Shown in pieces: positions 52,701-61,400 of a stretch of 64,000 nucleotides of DNA. Below the pieces are notes generated by a model. That model did no database searches, was not told the origin of the DNA, and saw nothing but the letters and a program-made list of their open reading frames with translations. The position numbers and the translations under genes are program-made. Each line of letters begins with the position of its first letter. The first letter of the stretch is position 1. The stretch is from Crossiella cryophila (GTDB lineage Bacteria > Actinomycetota > Actinomycetes > Mycobacteriales > Pseudonocardiaceae), in NCBI RefSeq assembly GCF_014204915.1, contig NZ_JACHMH010000001.1, positions 5,915,501-5,979,500 on the forward strand. Direction: 5' to 3'.

Positions 52701-52979
52701 GGCGGCGGCGGAGTCCAGCAGCACCGTGCCGTGCCGCAGCAGCAACGGCCCGAGCACGCCGATCCGCAGGTCGCCGGTCGCGGGCTGATCCGGGCCGGGC
52801 AGGCCGACCGCCGCGGCCAGCCTGCGCAGGGTGTCCCCGCGCGGATCCCGCACCGCGCCCTGCTCCACCCCGCGCACGGTGCGCACGCTCACCCCGGCCC
52901 GCGCGGCCAGCTCCTCCTGGGTGAGTCCCAGGCGTAACCGGGCCGCGCGAATCGCCGATACCCACCGCGTGCCAGCCAC
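49767..52979 (-). CDS. Large XRE-SARP-NB-ARC-TPR regulator (AfsR-like)
   Basis: A 1070-residue regulator. Residues about 7-60 are an XRE helix-turn-helix (RLGLTQEELAARAGVSVRTVRG), followed by the SARP winged helix (about 75-155: VVSHAEITHALWG, LVHTYLSRLRKQL), a BTAD domain (about 160-310), NB-ARC with GTAGVGKTALAVHW as Walker A and NILVLLDNV as Walker B, and C-terminal TPR repeats. It is an AfsR/DnrI-type pathway regulator with an added N-terminal DNA-binding domain. GTG 52979 fits the XRE start; the open frame continuing to 55574 is antisense noise. It is divergent from the RecD2-like helicase. Confidence 0.9.
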   Translation of the reverse strand: MAGTRWVSAIRAARLRLGLTQEELAARAGVSVRTVRGVEQGAVRDPRGDTLRRLAAAVGLPGPDQPATGDLRIGVLGPLLLRHGTVLLDSAAAMPRLLLGLLALRAGQVVSHAEITHALWGARPPESRQSLVHTYLSRLRKQLPAADRDRLITLQGGYLLNPGPGQLDLLEFTEGLARAEAAEPVTALAEYDRALGLWRGPVLADLPGRLREHPDAVALGHRRVTAAVAHGGLAVRLGRHEQAVRVLRPLAAEHPLHEDLHAVLLLALAGSGRQAAALEVFAAIRDRLGHDLDVRPGAALREAHLRVLRGDIPAAHSGLTALLTPAQPRPAQLPPALGGFTGRATALAQLAELPPGSEPILLTGTAGVGKTALAVHWAHRIRGEFPDGQLYLDLLGHSPGNPLSALLALERLLRGLGVPAERVPTEPDSAAALYRTLLAERNILVLLDNVRDETQLRPLLADGPGAQVLITSRARLSGVRVIELDVLDDTEAHELLAASIGAERLAAEPQAAAELITACARLPLALRITAAHLAARPTWPLAEVVGELRGEDRLSALEIGEDELSGVRAAFDSSYLDQDPPTRAVFRLLGIAPLTDFTAAAVAALTGLAVTEAAAALDRLSTAHLVRPHTGRRYTLHDLLRDYAAERATAELSPAELAAARTRLHGWYVQTTETAAQELYGRWRRLATEPAPPVPPAMGFADHRPATAWLDAEIGNLTALIAHAAEHGPRPATWRLLAVLRNYFLLRPGTADLPAATATLAAAQAEGDLVGQVVAYLGLADAVRYRQRGDEAGQLYRRALDLHAQAGLTVGAAAIRTDIGSYGLRGHGVPAIKANELANLARHRAEQHDPISEITTLSALVATSLDLGEPQEARRYQRAAEALARRPDVPAHNPWVRYLLGAHNRMLGRPDLADLQLRHALVVTREVRADWAERYILAELAEVRMSTGHYTEALGLARQSLELARRCADTRAESASLVVLGQAHTRLGRIEEALRCLHLARQRYRADGDNFGELETLLPLADAWAARDPRAARACARAAHTLAARMLHRRGREQAQARLTALAPRLTPSG

Positions 52980-53069
52980 CCGGCAATGCTGCCCGCCCAC
53001 CGTGCCCTCGGGCCAGCCGGGGCTGTGATAGGTGTTGTCCCGGCGGGCACACGGCGAGGGGTGGCGGGG

Positions 53070-55298
53070 ATGAACGGCGGCGAACCCGTCCGGCACGCGG
53101 TCCTGGAAGGCGTCCTGGAACGGATCACCTTCGCCAACGAGGAAACCGGCTACACCGTGGCCAGGGTGGACACCGGGCGCGGCGCCAACGACCTGCTGAC
53201 CGTGGTGGGCGCGTTGCTCGGCGCGCAGCCGGGGGAGTCGTTGCGGATGCGCGGGCGGTGGGGCTCGCATCCCCAGTACGGCAAACAGTTCCACGTCGAG
53301 GACTACACGACGGTGCTGCCCGCGACCATCCAGGGCATCCGGCGCTACCTGGGTTCCGGGCTGATCAAGGGCATCGGGCCGGTGCTGGCCGACCGGATCG
53401 TCACCCATTTCGGGGTGGACGCCCTGGACGTGATCGAGCAGAACCCGCAGCGGCTCATCGAGGTGCCCAAGCTCGGACCCAAGCGCACCAAGCTGATCGC
53501 GGCCGCCTGGGAGGAACAGAAGGCCATCAAGGAAGTGATGATCTTCCTGCAAGGCGTTGGCGTGTCCACCTCCCTGGCGGTGCGGATCTACAAGCAGTAC
53601 ATGGAGAAATCCATCGAGGTGGTGCGCACCGAGCCATACCGGCTGGCCACCGACGTGTGGGGGATCGGGTTCCGCACCGCCGACACCATCGCCAAATCCG
53701 TCGGCATCCCGCACGACAGCCCGCAACGGGTCAAGGCCGGTCTGCAGTTCACCCTGTCCGAGGCCACCGGCAACGGCAACTGCTTCCTGCCCGAACAGGA
53801 ACTCATCAGTGAGGCCATCAAGATCCTGCAGGTGGACACCGGCCTGGTGATCGACTGCCTGGCCGAACTCATCGCCGAGGAAGGCGTGGTCCGCGAACAG
53901 GTGCCGGGGGAGGACGAGGCGGCGCCGGTGGGCGCGATCTACCTGGTTCCCTTCCACCGCGCGGAAATCAGCCTGGCCGCCGCGCTGTTGCGGCTGCTGC
54001 GCACCGGGGACGACCGGATGCCGGAGTTCGCCACGGTGGACTGGACCAAGGCGCTGGCCTGGTTGCGGCGGCAGAACGACACCGAACTCGCCGGGGCCCA
54101 GGAGGAGGCGGTCAAGCTCGCGCTGACCGAGAAGGTCGCGGTGCTCACCGGCGGACCCGGCTGCGGCAAGAGCTTCACCGTGCGCTCCATCGTGTCCCTG
54201 GCCAGGGCCAAGAACGCCAGGGTGGTCCTGGCGGCGCCCACCGGCCGGGCGGCGAAACGGCTGACCGAGTTGACCGGGCATCCGGCCGCGACCGTGCACC
54301 GGTTGCTGGAACTGCGGCCCGGCGGCGACGCGGCCTACGACCGGGACCGTCCACTGCCCGCGGACCTGGTCGTGGTGGACGAGGCGTCCATGCTGGATCT
54401 GTTGCTGGCCAACAAGTTGGTCAAGGCGATCGGGCCGGGCGCGCACCTGCTGCTGGTCGGCGATGTGGACCAGTTGCCGTCGGTGGGCGCGGGGGAGGTG
54501 CTGCGCGATCTCCTGGCCGTGGACAGTCCGATCCCGCACGTGCGGCTGACCCAGGTTTTCCGGCAGGCGCAACAGTCCGGGGTGGTGAGCAACGCGCACC
54601 GGATCAACGCCGGCGAGCAGCCGATCACCGACGGCCTGGACGACTTCTTCCTGTTCCCGGTGGAGGAGGCCGAGGCGGCCGCGGAACTGACGGTCGATGT
54701 GGTGGCGCGGCGGCTGCCGAAGAAGTTCGGGGTGAACCCGCGGCGGGATGTGCAGGTGCTCGCACCGATGCACCGCGGACCGGCGGGGGCGGGGGCGTTG
54801 AACCTGGTGTTGCAGGAGGCGTTGACACCCAGCCGCCCGGAGGTGCCGGAGCGGCGCTTCGGCGGGCGGGTGTTCCGGGTGGGGGACAAGGTCACCCAGA
54901 TCCGCAACAACTACGACAAGGGCGCCAACGGCGTGTTCAACGGCACCCTGGGTGTGGTGGTGGCCCTGGACAACGACGAGCAGAAGCTGACCGTGCGTAC
55001 CGATGAGGACGAGGACGTCGACTACGAGTTCGGGGAACTGGACGAGCTGACGCACGCGTACGCGGTGACCATCCACCGGAGTCAGGGCAGTGAGTATCCG
55101 GTGGTGGTGGTTCCGCTGACGACGGGTTCCTGGCTGATGTTGCAGCGGAATCTGCTGTACACGGCGGTGACGCGGGCCAAGCGGATCGTGGTGCTGGTGG
55201 GGTCGCGGCGGGCGATCGGGCAGGCGGTGCGGACGGTGGGGGCCGGGCGGCGGCATACGGCGCTGGGCTGGCGGCTGCGGGGGCTGGGCTCCGCTTAG
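53070..55298 (+). CDS. RecD2-like ATP-dependent DNA helicase
   Basis: A 742-residue SF1B helicase with an extended N-terminus. Helix-hairpin-helix repeats (IKGIGPVLADRIV, PKLGPKRTKLI) lie at about 95-150, Walker A GGPGCGKSFT at about 360-369, Walker B VVVDEASMLD near 432-440, LVGDVDQLPSVGAGEVLRD near 460-478, and the UvrD_C-type end AYAVTIHRSQGSEYPVVV near 670-687. Unlike RecBCD RecD, RecD2 works alone in repair. The ATG at 53070 follows a GAGGGGTGGCGGGG purine-rich tract. Confidence 0.93.
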   Translation: MNGGEPVRHAVLEGVLERITFANEETGYTVARVDTGRGANDLLTVVGALLGAQPGESLRMRGRWGSHPQYGKQFHVEDYTTVLPATIQGIRRYLGSGLIKGIGPVLADRIVTHFGVDALDVIEQNPQRLIEVPKLGPKRTKLIAAAWEEQKAIKEVMIFLQGVGVSTSLAVRIYKQYMEKSIEVVRTEPYRLATDVWGIGFRTADTIAKSVGIPHDSPQRVKAGLQFTLSEATGNGNCFLPEQELISEAIKILQVDTGLVIDCLAELIAEEGVVREQVPGEDEAAPVGAIYLVPFHRAEISLAAALLRLLRTGDDRMPEFATVDWTKALAWLRRQNDTELAGAQEEAVKLALTEKVAVLTGGPGCGKSFTVRSIVSLARAKNARVVLAAPTGRAAKRLTELTGHPAATVHRLLELRPGGDAAYDRDRPLPADLVVVDEASMLDLLLANKLVKAIGPGAHLLLVGDVDQLPSVGAGEVLRDLLAVDSPIPHVRLTQVFRQAQQSGVVSNAHRINAGEQPITDGLDDFFLFPVEEAEAAAELTVDVVARRLPKKFGVNPRRDVQVLAPMHRGPAGAGALNLVLQEALTPSRPEVPERRFGGRVFRVGDKVTQIRNNYDKGANGVFNGTLGVVVALDNDEQKLTVRTDEDEDVDYEFGELDELTHAYAVTIHRSQGSEYPVVVVPLTTGSWLMLQRNLLYTAVTRAKRIVVLVGSRRAIGQAVRTVGAGRRHTALGWRLRGLGSA

Positions 55299-55670
55299 GC
55301 GTTGAGCGGCAACGCGAATCGGGTTGGTGAGTTGGTGGTGGGGTGCTGGGCTTTGTTTTGTTGGGTATCTCGATTGCGTCAGTGGCAACTGAAAGCAAAT
55401 GGATGGGAGGAAAATCGAGAGCGGCAGGGAGGGGCGGTGAGCCTGAAGAGGCAGACAGGCGGGACGGGGAAAGTGACCGAGGGGGCGGCGAGAGGGGCGA
55501 TGAGGGGAGCGAGCAGATGGCGCCAGAGGAGAAAGGGCGTGGACAGGGGAGGGAGTTGCTGGGAGAGGCGACACCCGGGCTGCACTATCCGGGTGCTGCG
55601 CCCCGGGCGTGGTCGCTGACCTCGACGACCCGCGTGGCCTGTCCCGCCCTCTCCCCGAGCCCCGGCCCGG
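55299..55670. other. 370 bp without a gene between recD2-like and eccE
   Basis: No credible coding frame; the plus strand is purine-rich from about 55380 to 55560. It separates the RecD2-like gene from the eccE stop. A terminator could not be identified with confidence. Confidence 0.55.
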
Positions 55671-56780
55671 TTACGGCGTCAGCGCGAGCGGCAGAGTGGC
55701 GATGGTGTGTTCGTCCTGCCGCCCGTCCACCGGCACCACCGGCACGCCCAGACTCTGCGAGGCCCGCTGCGGACTCAGCCACAACCCACCAGCCGCCACC
55801 CCGACCCGCGCCCTGGCCTGGGCGACCAGATCACCGCGGGCGGTGCGGGACAGGGTGTAGGAGGTGCAGGTGAACATCGCCTCCGGGGCGCAGCGGCCGA
55901 GCAAGGCGATCGCGTCGGCCGGGTCCTTGGGGACGAAGCAGGCCTGGCGGAGGCGGCCTACCGAGACGTCGCGCCAGGTCTCGGTGACGCGGTGGCGGGC
56001 GGTGCCGTCGTGGGCGAGCGGGCCGGAGACGACCTCGGGGTCGGCGCCGACGGCGACCAGGAGTTCCTGGTGCAGTTCCAGGGTGTCCAGGACGGTGGCC
56101 GGGTAGCCGGCTTCGGCGAGGCGGCTGACCAGGCGGTGGGCGGCACTGGCCACCGCGCGCCTGCTGCCTTCCTGGCCGCCGCCGCGGGCCAGCGCGGCCA
56201 GTGGGGCCTCGGCGGGGCGGTAGCGCAGGGACAGCCAGTGCACCCGGATCGGGGTCGCCGCGCCGGTGCGGGCGGGCAGGCCGGGCAGGGCCCACACCAC
56301 CAGCTGGGCGCTGCTGAGCCGGATGTCGGAACGCTCGTAGACCTCTCGCAGCAATCGGATCAGCGCATCCGGCGTAGGGTGCGCCGCCGGCGCGATCCGC
56401 ACCATCGTGCAGAAAGAGGCGTCTGCCTCAACGCTTGCCACTCCTACCCTGTTGCCCGCCCGGTCCACCTGGGTATGCACGGACAGGTCGGGTAACAGCG
56501 CCCGCAGCGGGGTGGCCGCCTCGCGGGCGGCCAACCGGGGCCTGCGCCGGAGGAAGCGCAGGTAGAGGGCTGCCCAGCGGTACGGCGGCAGGCCGCGGAA
56601 GCGGAGCAGGGTAACGGCGAGGGCGAGGGTTGCGACGGTGATGGCGGCGATGCTCACCGGTCCGAAGGGGACCGCGGTGGCCAGCACGGCCAACGCCGCG
56701 ATTTCCACCACGGCAATTGTGCCCGCGCCCAAGGGCACCACCCGTCCCCGCCGACCGGTCGAGAGATCGCTCATCCGCAT
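55671..56780 (-). CDS. eccE: Type VII secretion membrane protein EccE
   Basis: A 369-residue protein with two N-terminal membrane helices (VVPLGAGTIAVVEIAALAVLATAV and PVSIAAITVATLALAVTLLRF, about residues 15-60) and a cytoplasmic/periplasmic domain with FLRRRPRL and the HWLSLRYRP block. That topology, and divergence from eccB, match EccE, the peripheral subunit of the ESX membrane complex. ATG 56780 or 56774 is possible. No eccC or eccD lies alongside. The C-terminus (TLPLALTP) is a normal end. Confidence 0.86.
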   Translation of the reverse strand: MRMSDLSTGRRGRVVPLGAGTIAVVEIAALAVLATAVPFGPVSIAAITVATLALAVTLLRFRGLPPYRWAALYLRFLRRRPRLAAREAATPLRALLPDLSVHTQVDRAGNRVGVASVEADASFCTMVRIAPAAHPTPDALIRLLREVYERSDIRLSSAQLVVWALPGLPARTGAATPIRVHWLSLRYRPAEAPLAALARGGGQEGSRRAVASAAHRLVSRLAEAGYPATVLDTLELHQELLVAVGADPEVVSGPLAHDGTARHRVTETWRDVSVGRLRQACFVPKDPADAIALLGRCAPEAMFTCTSYTLSRTARGDLVAQARARVGVAAGGLWLSPQRASQSLGVPVVPVDGRQDEHTIATLPLALTP

Positions 56781-56900
56781 GCACCACCGAGAGTTTGGGA
56801 AAGCCTTGCGGCACAAGGATTCCGGCCAACGAACCACAGGAAGTGTCAGTGGTGATCGATAGTATGGCCCAGCAGAGAATGGCGCGAGGGGGCAACGGCG

Positions 56901-58301
56901 GTGTGGACGCAGAAAGACCAGGTGCAGGCTTACCAGTTCCTGCGCAGGCGACTGGTGTCCGCGCTGGTGGCCGGGGACGCCAATCACCCGGTGTCGCCGA
57001 GCAGGCGGCTGTTGCTGGGCACGGTGCTCGGACTGGCGGTGGCGCTGCTGGTCACCGCGGTGTTCGGGATCATCGGCGTGCTCAGCCCGGCACGGGCCGC
57101 GGAGTGGAAACAGGGCGGCCAGGTGATCGTGGAGAAGGAGACCGGCGCCCGGTTCGTGCTGGGTGAGGGCGATGTGCTGCACCCGGTGCTCAACTTCGCC
57201 TCGGCCCGGCTGTTGTCCGGGGGCAACGGGGATCGCACGGTGACGGTGCCTGCCAAGACCCTGGCGGACCTGCCGCGCGGGGCCACCGTGGGCATCCCGG
57301 GGGCGCCGGACTCGTTGCCGGAGTCCGGACGGTTGCTGAGCGGGCCGTGGACGACCTGCTCGCGGGGCTCGACCGATCTGCCCGCGAACGTGGAGCCGGG
57401 GTCGAGTGTCTCGATCGGACGGTCCCCGGGTGGCCGGGAACTGGGTGCGGGACAAGGACTTCTGGTGCGGCTGGGCGGCGGGGAACGGTTCCTGCTCACC
57501 GGTGGGCACCGGTTCAGACTGGCCGATGACCGGGCCGCCTCGGCGCTGGGCTACGAGCCGGTGCAGGCGTTGCCGGTGGCGCGCAACTGGCTGAACACGG
57601 TGCCGGTGGGCCGGGATCTGGCGGTGGTCGCGGTGCGGCAGGCCGGTGCGCCGGGGCCGCGACTGGGCACTGTGGACACCAGGGTGGGGCAGGTGCTGCA
57701 GGCCGAGGGGGTCGCGGACGGCTTCTACCTGGTGCGCGCCGACGGGCTCTCGCCGGTGAGTGAGACCGAGGCGCGGCTGGTGCTGGCCGCGCCGGGCAAC
57801 GCCGCGGCCTATCCGGACCGGCGCGCCAGGGTGCTGGCGGTGCCCGCGGCCGAGCTGGCCGAGGCGCCGCGGGCGGAGACCCCGGCGGAGCGGGAGCCGA
57901 CCGGGTATCCGTCGCGGCGGCCGGAACCGGTGTCCCTCGGCGGGTTGCCGCGGACGGTGTGCGCGACGGATTTCGCGGCCACCGGGGCGAAACTGACCTA
58001 CGGCGACAGCTCGACCGCGCCGTCCACTGTGGACGAGCGGGGCCGGGTGGCCGATGTGGCGCAGGTGCCCGGTGGGGCGGGCGCGCTGGTGGCCGACCAG
58101 CCCGCGCCGGGGGCCTCCTCCGGCGCGGTGTTCCTGGTGACCGATGCGGGCTGGAAGTTTCCGATCACAGGTGGGGAATCGGTGCAGGCGTTGGGGTATG
58201 GGGCGGTGGCCCGGCAACCGGTGCCGGCGAGTGTGCTGGCGTTGTTCCGGACCGGGCCCGTCCTCGACCGCGCCAGGGCGCAGGAGGTGATGGCACGGTG
58301 A
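56901..58301 (+). CDS. eccB: Type VII secretion membrane protein EccB
   Basis: A 466-residue protein with the EccB N-terminus (TQKDQVQAYQFLRRRLVSALVAGD), one membrane helix at about 37-60 (LLLGTVLGLAVALLVTAVFGIIGVL) and a large extracytoplasmic domain with the ALPV/NWLNT and GVADGFYLV repeats. EccB anchors the ESX core complex on the outer side. Its GTG start has a GAGGGGG tract upstream. Its stop overlaps the GTG of the response-regulator gene (GTGA), so the locus continues with a two-component system. Confidence 0.92.
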   Translation: MWTQKDQVQAYQFLRRRLVSALVAGDANHPVSPSRRLLLGTVLGLAVALLVTAVFGIIGVLSPARAAEWKQGGQVIVEKETGARFVLGEGDVLHPVLNFASARLLSGGNGDRTVTVPAKTLADLPRGATVGIPGAPDSLPESGRLLSGPWTTCSRGSTDLPANVEPGSSVSIGRSPGGRELGAGQGLLVRLGGGERFLLTGGHRFRLADDRAASALGYEPVQALPVARNWLNTVPVGRDLAVVAVRQAGAPGPRLGTVDTRVGQVLQAEGVADGFYLVRADGLSPVSETEARLVLAAPGNAAAYPDRRARVLAVPAAELAEAPRAETPAEREPTGYPSRRPEPVSLGGLPRTVCATDFAATGAKLTYGDSSTAPSTVDERGRVADVAQVPGGAGALVADQPAPGASSGAVFLVTDAGWKFPITGGESVQALGYGAVARQPVPASVLALFRTGPVLDRARAQEVMAR

Positions 58302-58960
58302 ACAGGGAGCCGATCAGGGTCGGGGTGATCGAGGATCACCCGCTGTACCGGGCCGCGGTGGCCAGGGTGCTCGCGGACGCCCCCGATATCGAGGTGGACG
58401 GGATCGCGGAGTCGGTGGCGCAGTTCGCCGCCCGGCGCACCGGATCGGGTTCGGTGGTGGTGCTGGACCTGAAGTTGCCGGGGGTGCGGGACGCGGCCGC
58501 GGTGATGGAGGTGGTCGGCATGGGGCACCGGGTGCTGGTGGTCTCGGCGCATGCCGGGCAGTCGGAGGTGCTGGGCGCGATCGCGGCCGGGGCCAGGGGG
58601 TATCTGTCCAAGGACAGTGACGGGGATGAGATTTTACGTGCGGTGCGCGAGATCGCGGCCGGGAACAGTTACGTCTCGCCGATCCTGGCGTCCTACGTGC
58701 TGAACGCCTCCCGGGATCGCAACAACGGGCCGGTGATCGAGTTGTCGGTGCGGGAACGTCAGGTGCTGGCGTTGCTGGCCGCGGGGGAGCGGGATCAGGA
58801 CATCGCCGAGGCGATGGCGATCAGCGTGCGCACCGTGCGGTCCTACCTGGACCGGATCCGGGACAAGACCGGTTGCCGTCGGCGGCCGGAGCTGACCCGG
58901 TACGCGATCGAGGAGGGGCTGGCGCACAGCACGCCGACGGACTGGGCGGGCCGTAGCTGA
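58298..58960 (+). CDS. NarL-type response regulator in the T7SS locus
   Basis: A 220-residue regulator. The receiver domain has the acidic pair Glu12-Asp13, phosphoacceptor Asp57 (VVLDLKLPG), and Lys in YLSKDSDG near 104. The LuxR helix-turn-helix lies at about 150-205 (LSVRERQVLALLAAGERDQDIAEAMAISVRTVRSYL). It overlaps eccB by four bases and the kinase gene by one, so it is made together with the secretion machinery. Its target promoter is not identified, though the eccB/eccE region is the obvious candidate. Confidence 0.93.
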   Translation: MNREPIRVGVIEDHPLYRAAVARVLADAPDIEVDGIAESVAQFAARRTGSGSVVVLDLKLPGVRDAAAVMEVVGMGHRVLVVSAHAGQSEVLGAIAAGARGYLSKDSDGDEILRAVREIAAGNSYVSPILASYVLNASRDRNNGPVIELSVRERQVLALLAAGERDQDIAEAMAISVRTVRSYLDRIRDKTGCRRRPELTRYAIEEGLAHSTPTDWAGRS

Positions 58961-60249
58961 TGGCGCCGGCCGTCGGTATCTCGACCTACCTGTCCGGACT
59001 GATGCTCAGCGGGATGCACACGGTGGCCGCGCCGCCGGAGGACCGGGTCGAGCAGGTCGTCGACCCGGCCGGGATGTCCGGTGCGGAGCGGATGTGGCTG
59101 ATGGTGGGCTCCTACTGCCGGCCGCCGGTGGAGAGCGTGCTCACCCGTTCGGCCCGCTATGTGCTGCTGGTGGCGGTGCTGGCCCGCCTGGTCGGGCTGC
59201 CGTTGCTGGGGGTGATCGTGCTGGCCCGCCAGGGGATCGCGGCCGCCTGGCCGGTCGCGGTGTTCACCGTGGTGGCGCTCGGGCTGAACGTGGCCGTGGC
59301 GGTGCGGTTCGTGGTCCACAGCGGCATGCGCAAGGAAGCCGTGCACGCGGCGCTGTGGGCTGATCTGGCCCTCGGCATGAGCGCGGTGCTCGGGGTGTGG
59401 CTGCTCAGTCCGGGGCCGGTGTTCCGGGACGCGATCACCGTGGTGGGCGCCTACTTCCTGGGCCTGGTGTTCCTGTGGACGGTGCTGCGCGGGGTGGTGT
59501 TCGGGGCCGCGGTGGCGGTGCTGGGCGCGATGCTGTTGCTGCCGCCGGGGGAGTGGACCGTGGCCGCCGGCTGGGCCGTCGACTTCCTGCTCGCCGTGGT
59601 GGTGGGCGCCTGTCTGCTGTTCTACGTCGGGCTCGCGGTGCGCCTGGCGATCTCGGTCGGCATCATCCGCGGCCGGGACGCCGAGCGGGTGCGCGGGGCC
59701 CGGCAGATCCACGACACCGTGTTGCAGGCCCTGGAGGTCATGGCCATGGCCACCCCGGCCGACGCGAGCCGGGCGGCGGAGACGTTGTCCGAGCTGCGGC
59801 AGCTGGCCCGGCGGGAGGCGGCCCGGTTGCGGCGCAACCTGGAACGCCCGGGAGTGGGTGCGGCGGCGGTGCGGTTGAGCGAGGACCTGGCCGAACTGGT
59901 CGCCGACATGGCCGGGGACGGGTTGCGGGCGCGGCTGGTGCTCTCGGAGATCAACGACTCCCTCACCCAGGTGCGGCGGGCGGCGATCAGGGACGCCACC
60001 AGGGAGGCGCTGCGGAACTCGGTCAAACACGGTGGCGGCGGTGAGGTCGTGGTGCGGGTGGAGGAACGGGATGGCGGGATCGCGGTGACCACCCGGGACT
60101 ACGGCACCGGGTTCGACCTGGCCGACCGGCCGGCCGGGTTCGGCATCCGGGAGTCGATCACCGCGCGGCTGGGTGAGGTCGGCGGCACGGCCAAGGTGGA
60201 CTCGCGGCCCTCCGGTGGCACCAGGGTGACGTTGTGGGTGCCGCGATGA
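58960..60249 (+). CDS. Membrane sensor histidine kinase in the T7SS locus
   Basis: A 429-residue HisKA_3-type kinase. About six hydrophobic helices occupy residues 65-235, the phosphoacceptor is His251 in RQIHDTVLQAL, the N-box is ATREALRNSVKHGG near 347 and the G-box DYGTGFD with GFGIRESITARLGEVGG near 385-410. There is no large extracytoplasmic sensor, so it may sense through its membrane part, perhaps the secretion complex itself. The gene overlaps the response regulator by one base and the mycosin homologue by four. Confidence 0.92.
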   Translation: MAPAVGISTYLSGLMLSGMHTVAAPPEDRVEQVVDPAGMSGAERMWLMVGSYCRPPVESVLTRSARYVLLVAVLARLVGLPLLGVIVLARQGIAAAWPVAVFTVVALGLNVAVAVRFVVHSGMRKEAVHAALWADLALGMSAVLGVWLLSPGPVFRDAITVVGAYFLGLVFLWTVLRGVVFGAAVAVLGAMLLLPPGEWTVAAGWAVDFLLAVVVGACLLFYVGLAVRLAISVGIIRGRDAERVRGARQIHDTVLQALEVMAMATPADASRAAETLSELRQLARREAARLRRNLERPGVGAAAVRLSEDLAELVADMAGDGLRARLVLSEINDSLTQVRRAAIRDATREALRNSVKHGGGGEVVVRVEERDGGIAVTTRDYGTGFDLADRPAGFGIRESITARLGEVGGTAKVDSRPSGGTRVTLWVPR

Positions 60250-61355
60250 GCCGCCGGTCCGCCGCGCTGGTGGCGGTGTGCGCGTTGTGCGCCTTCGGGT
60301 TCACGCCCGTCGCGGCGGCCCAGCAGTGCGCGGCCCCGGCCGGGAACTACACGGGCCCGGTGAACTGGGCGCAGCGCCTGATCGGGGCCGAGCGGGTGTG
60401 GCCGCTGACCGACGGGGCAGGACAGCGCATCGCCGTGGTCGCCCCCGGTGGGGTGGAGTCGGCCGGTCAGCTTGCCGGGCGGGTGCGGGAAGCGCAGAGC
60501 GACTGCGACGGGCGGGGCACGTTCGCGGCCGGGATCATCGCCGCGCCAACGGATCCGGGCACCACCTTCGCCGGGATCGCCCCGGGCAGCCAGGTGCTCT
60601 CGGTGCGTGTGCCGCTGGGCGATCCGGACTCCCTGGCCGCCGGGATCAACCGGGCGGTCGAGGGCGGCGCGACGGTGATCGCGGTGGTGAGCCCCTCGGC
60701 CAGTGGCAGTGGCGCGCTGTCGGCCGCGGTGCGCAACGCCTTCTCCCGCAACGTGGTCGTGGTGGCCTCGGCCGCGGGGGACAAGCCGGGCAGCCGCACC
60801 TACCCCGGTGCGCTGCCGGGTGTGCTGGCCGTGGGTGGGATCGACGCGAACGGGTCGCCGGTGTCGGCGGAGGGTGGCGAGCACATTTCCCTTGCCGCGC
60901 CAGGGTCCGACCTGGTCAGCGTGTCCGCCGGTGGCCGAGGGCACCGCTGGGGTGTGGGCGCGCCCGCGTTCGCGGTGGCCTATGTGGCCGGGGCGGCGGC
61001 GCTGGTGCGCGGTTACCGGTCGGAGCTGACCGTCGAACAGGTGCGGACCCGGTTGCTGGTCACCGCCAGCGGCGCGGGCGGGGCGCACGATCCGCTGCTG
61101 GGCTGGGGTGTCCTCGACGCCTACTCGGCGGTCACCGCGGAACTGCCCGAGGGCATCGCCGCGCCGGTGGTGGGGGAGCGGCCCAGCGCCGGACCCAAAC
61201 CCACCGTGGTGATCGCGGCCGGACCGGCGCGGACACCCAGGCAGGATCGGCTGGCCGGGGCCCTGGCCGTGCTGGGGGTGCTGGCGGCGGGTGTCGCGGT
61301 GGTGGCCACCGCGGCGGCGCGACGTGGCCGGGCCCGCGGCTGGCGGATTGGTTAG
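60246..61355 (+). CDS. Mycosin-like S8 protein lacking all catalytic residues
   Basis: A 369-residue protein with a signal peptide (residues 1-25), an S8 subtilase fold and a C-terminal membrane helix (about 335-358), the layout of mycosins (MycP) of ESX systems. The triad is gone: the Asp motif reads IAVVAPGG (Ala66), the His motif CDGRGTFAAGI (Arg90, normally His) and the Ser motif APAFAVAYVAG (Ala241, normally Ser). The oxyanion Asn is also Asp179 (SAAGDK). It therefore should not be a protease; mycosins also have a structural role in the ESX complex, which could persist. The ATG overlaps the kinase stop. Confidence 0.88.
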   Translation: MSRRSAALVAVCALCAFGFTPVAAAQQCAAPAGNYTGPVNWAQRLIGAERVWPLTDGAGQRIAVVAPGGVESAGQLAGRVREAQSDCDGRGTFAAGIIAAPTDPGTTFAGIAPGSQVLSVRVPLGDPDSLAAGINRAVEGGATVIAVVSPSASGSGALSAAVRNAFSRNVVVVASAAGDKPGSRTYPGALPGVLAVGGIDANGSPVSAEGGEHISLAAPGSDLVSVSAGGRGHRWGVGAPAFAVAYVAGAAALVRGYRSELTVEQVRTRLLVTASGAGGAHDPLLGWGVLDAYSAVTAELPEGIAAPVVGERPSAGPKPTVVIAAGPARTPRQDRLAGALAVLGVLAAGVAVVATAAARRGRARGWRIG

Positions 61356-61400
61356 GCGAATTGGTTAGCGGCCACCGCGCCGGTGCCGGAGGATGGCCCG

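Noticed and set aside
49767-55574. A single 1935-residue protein on the minus strand.
   Set aside because: Residues beyond the XRE start are antisense to the RecD2-like gene; GTG 52979 gives a proper domain order.
55671-58217. An 848-residue EccE.
   Set aside because: The N-terminal 480 residues are antisense to eccB; the EccE topology starts at 56780.
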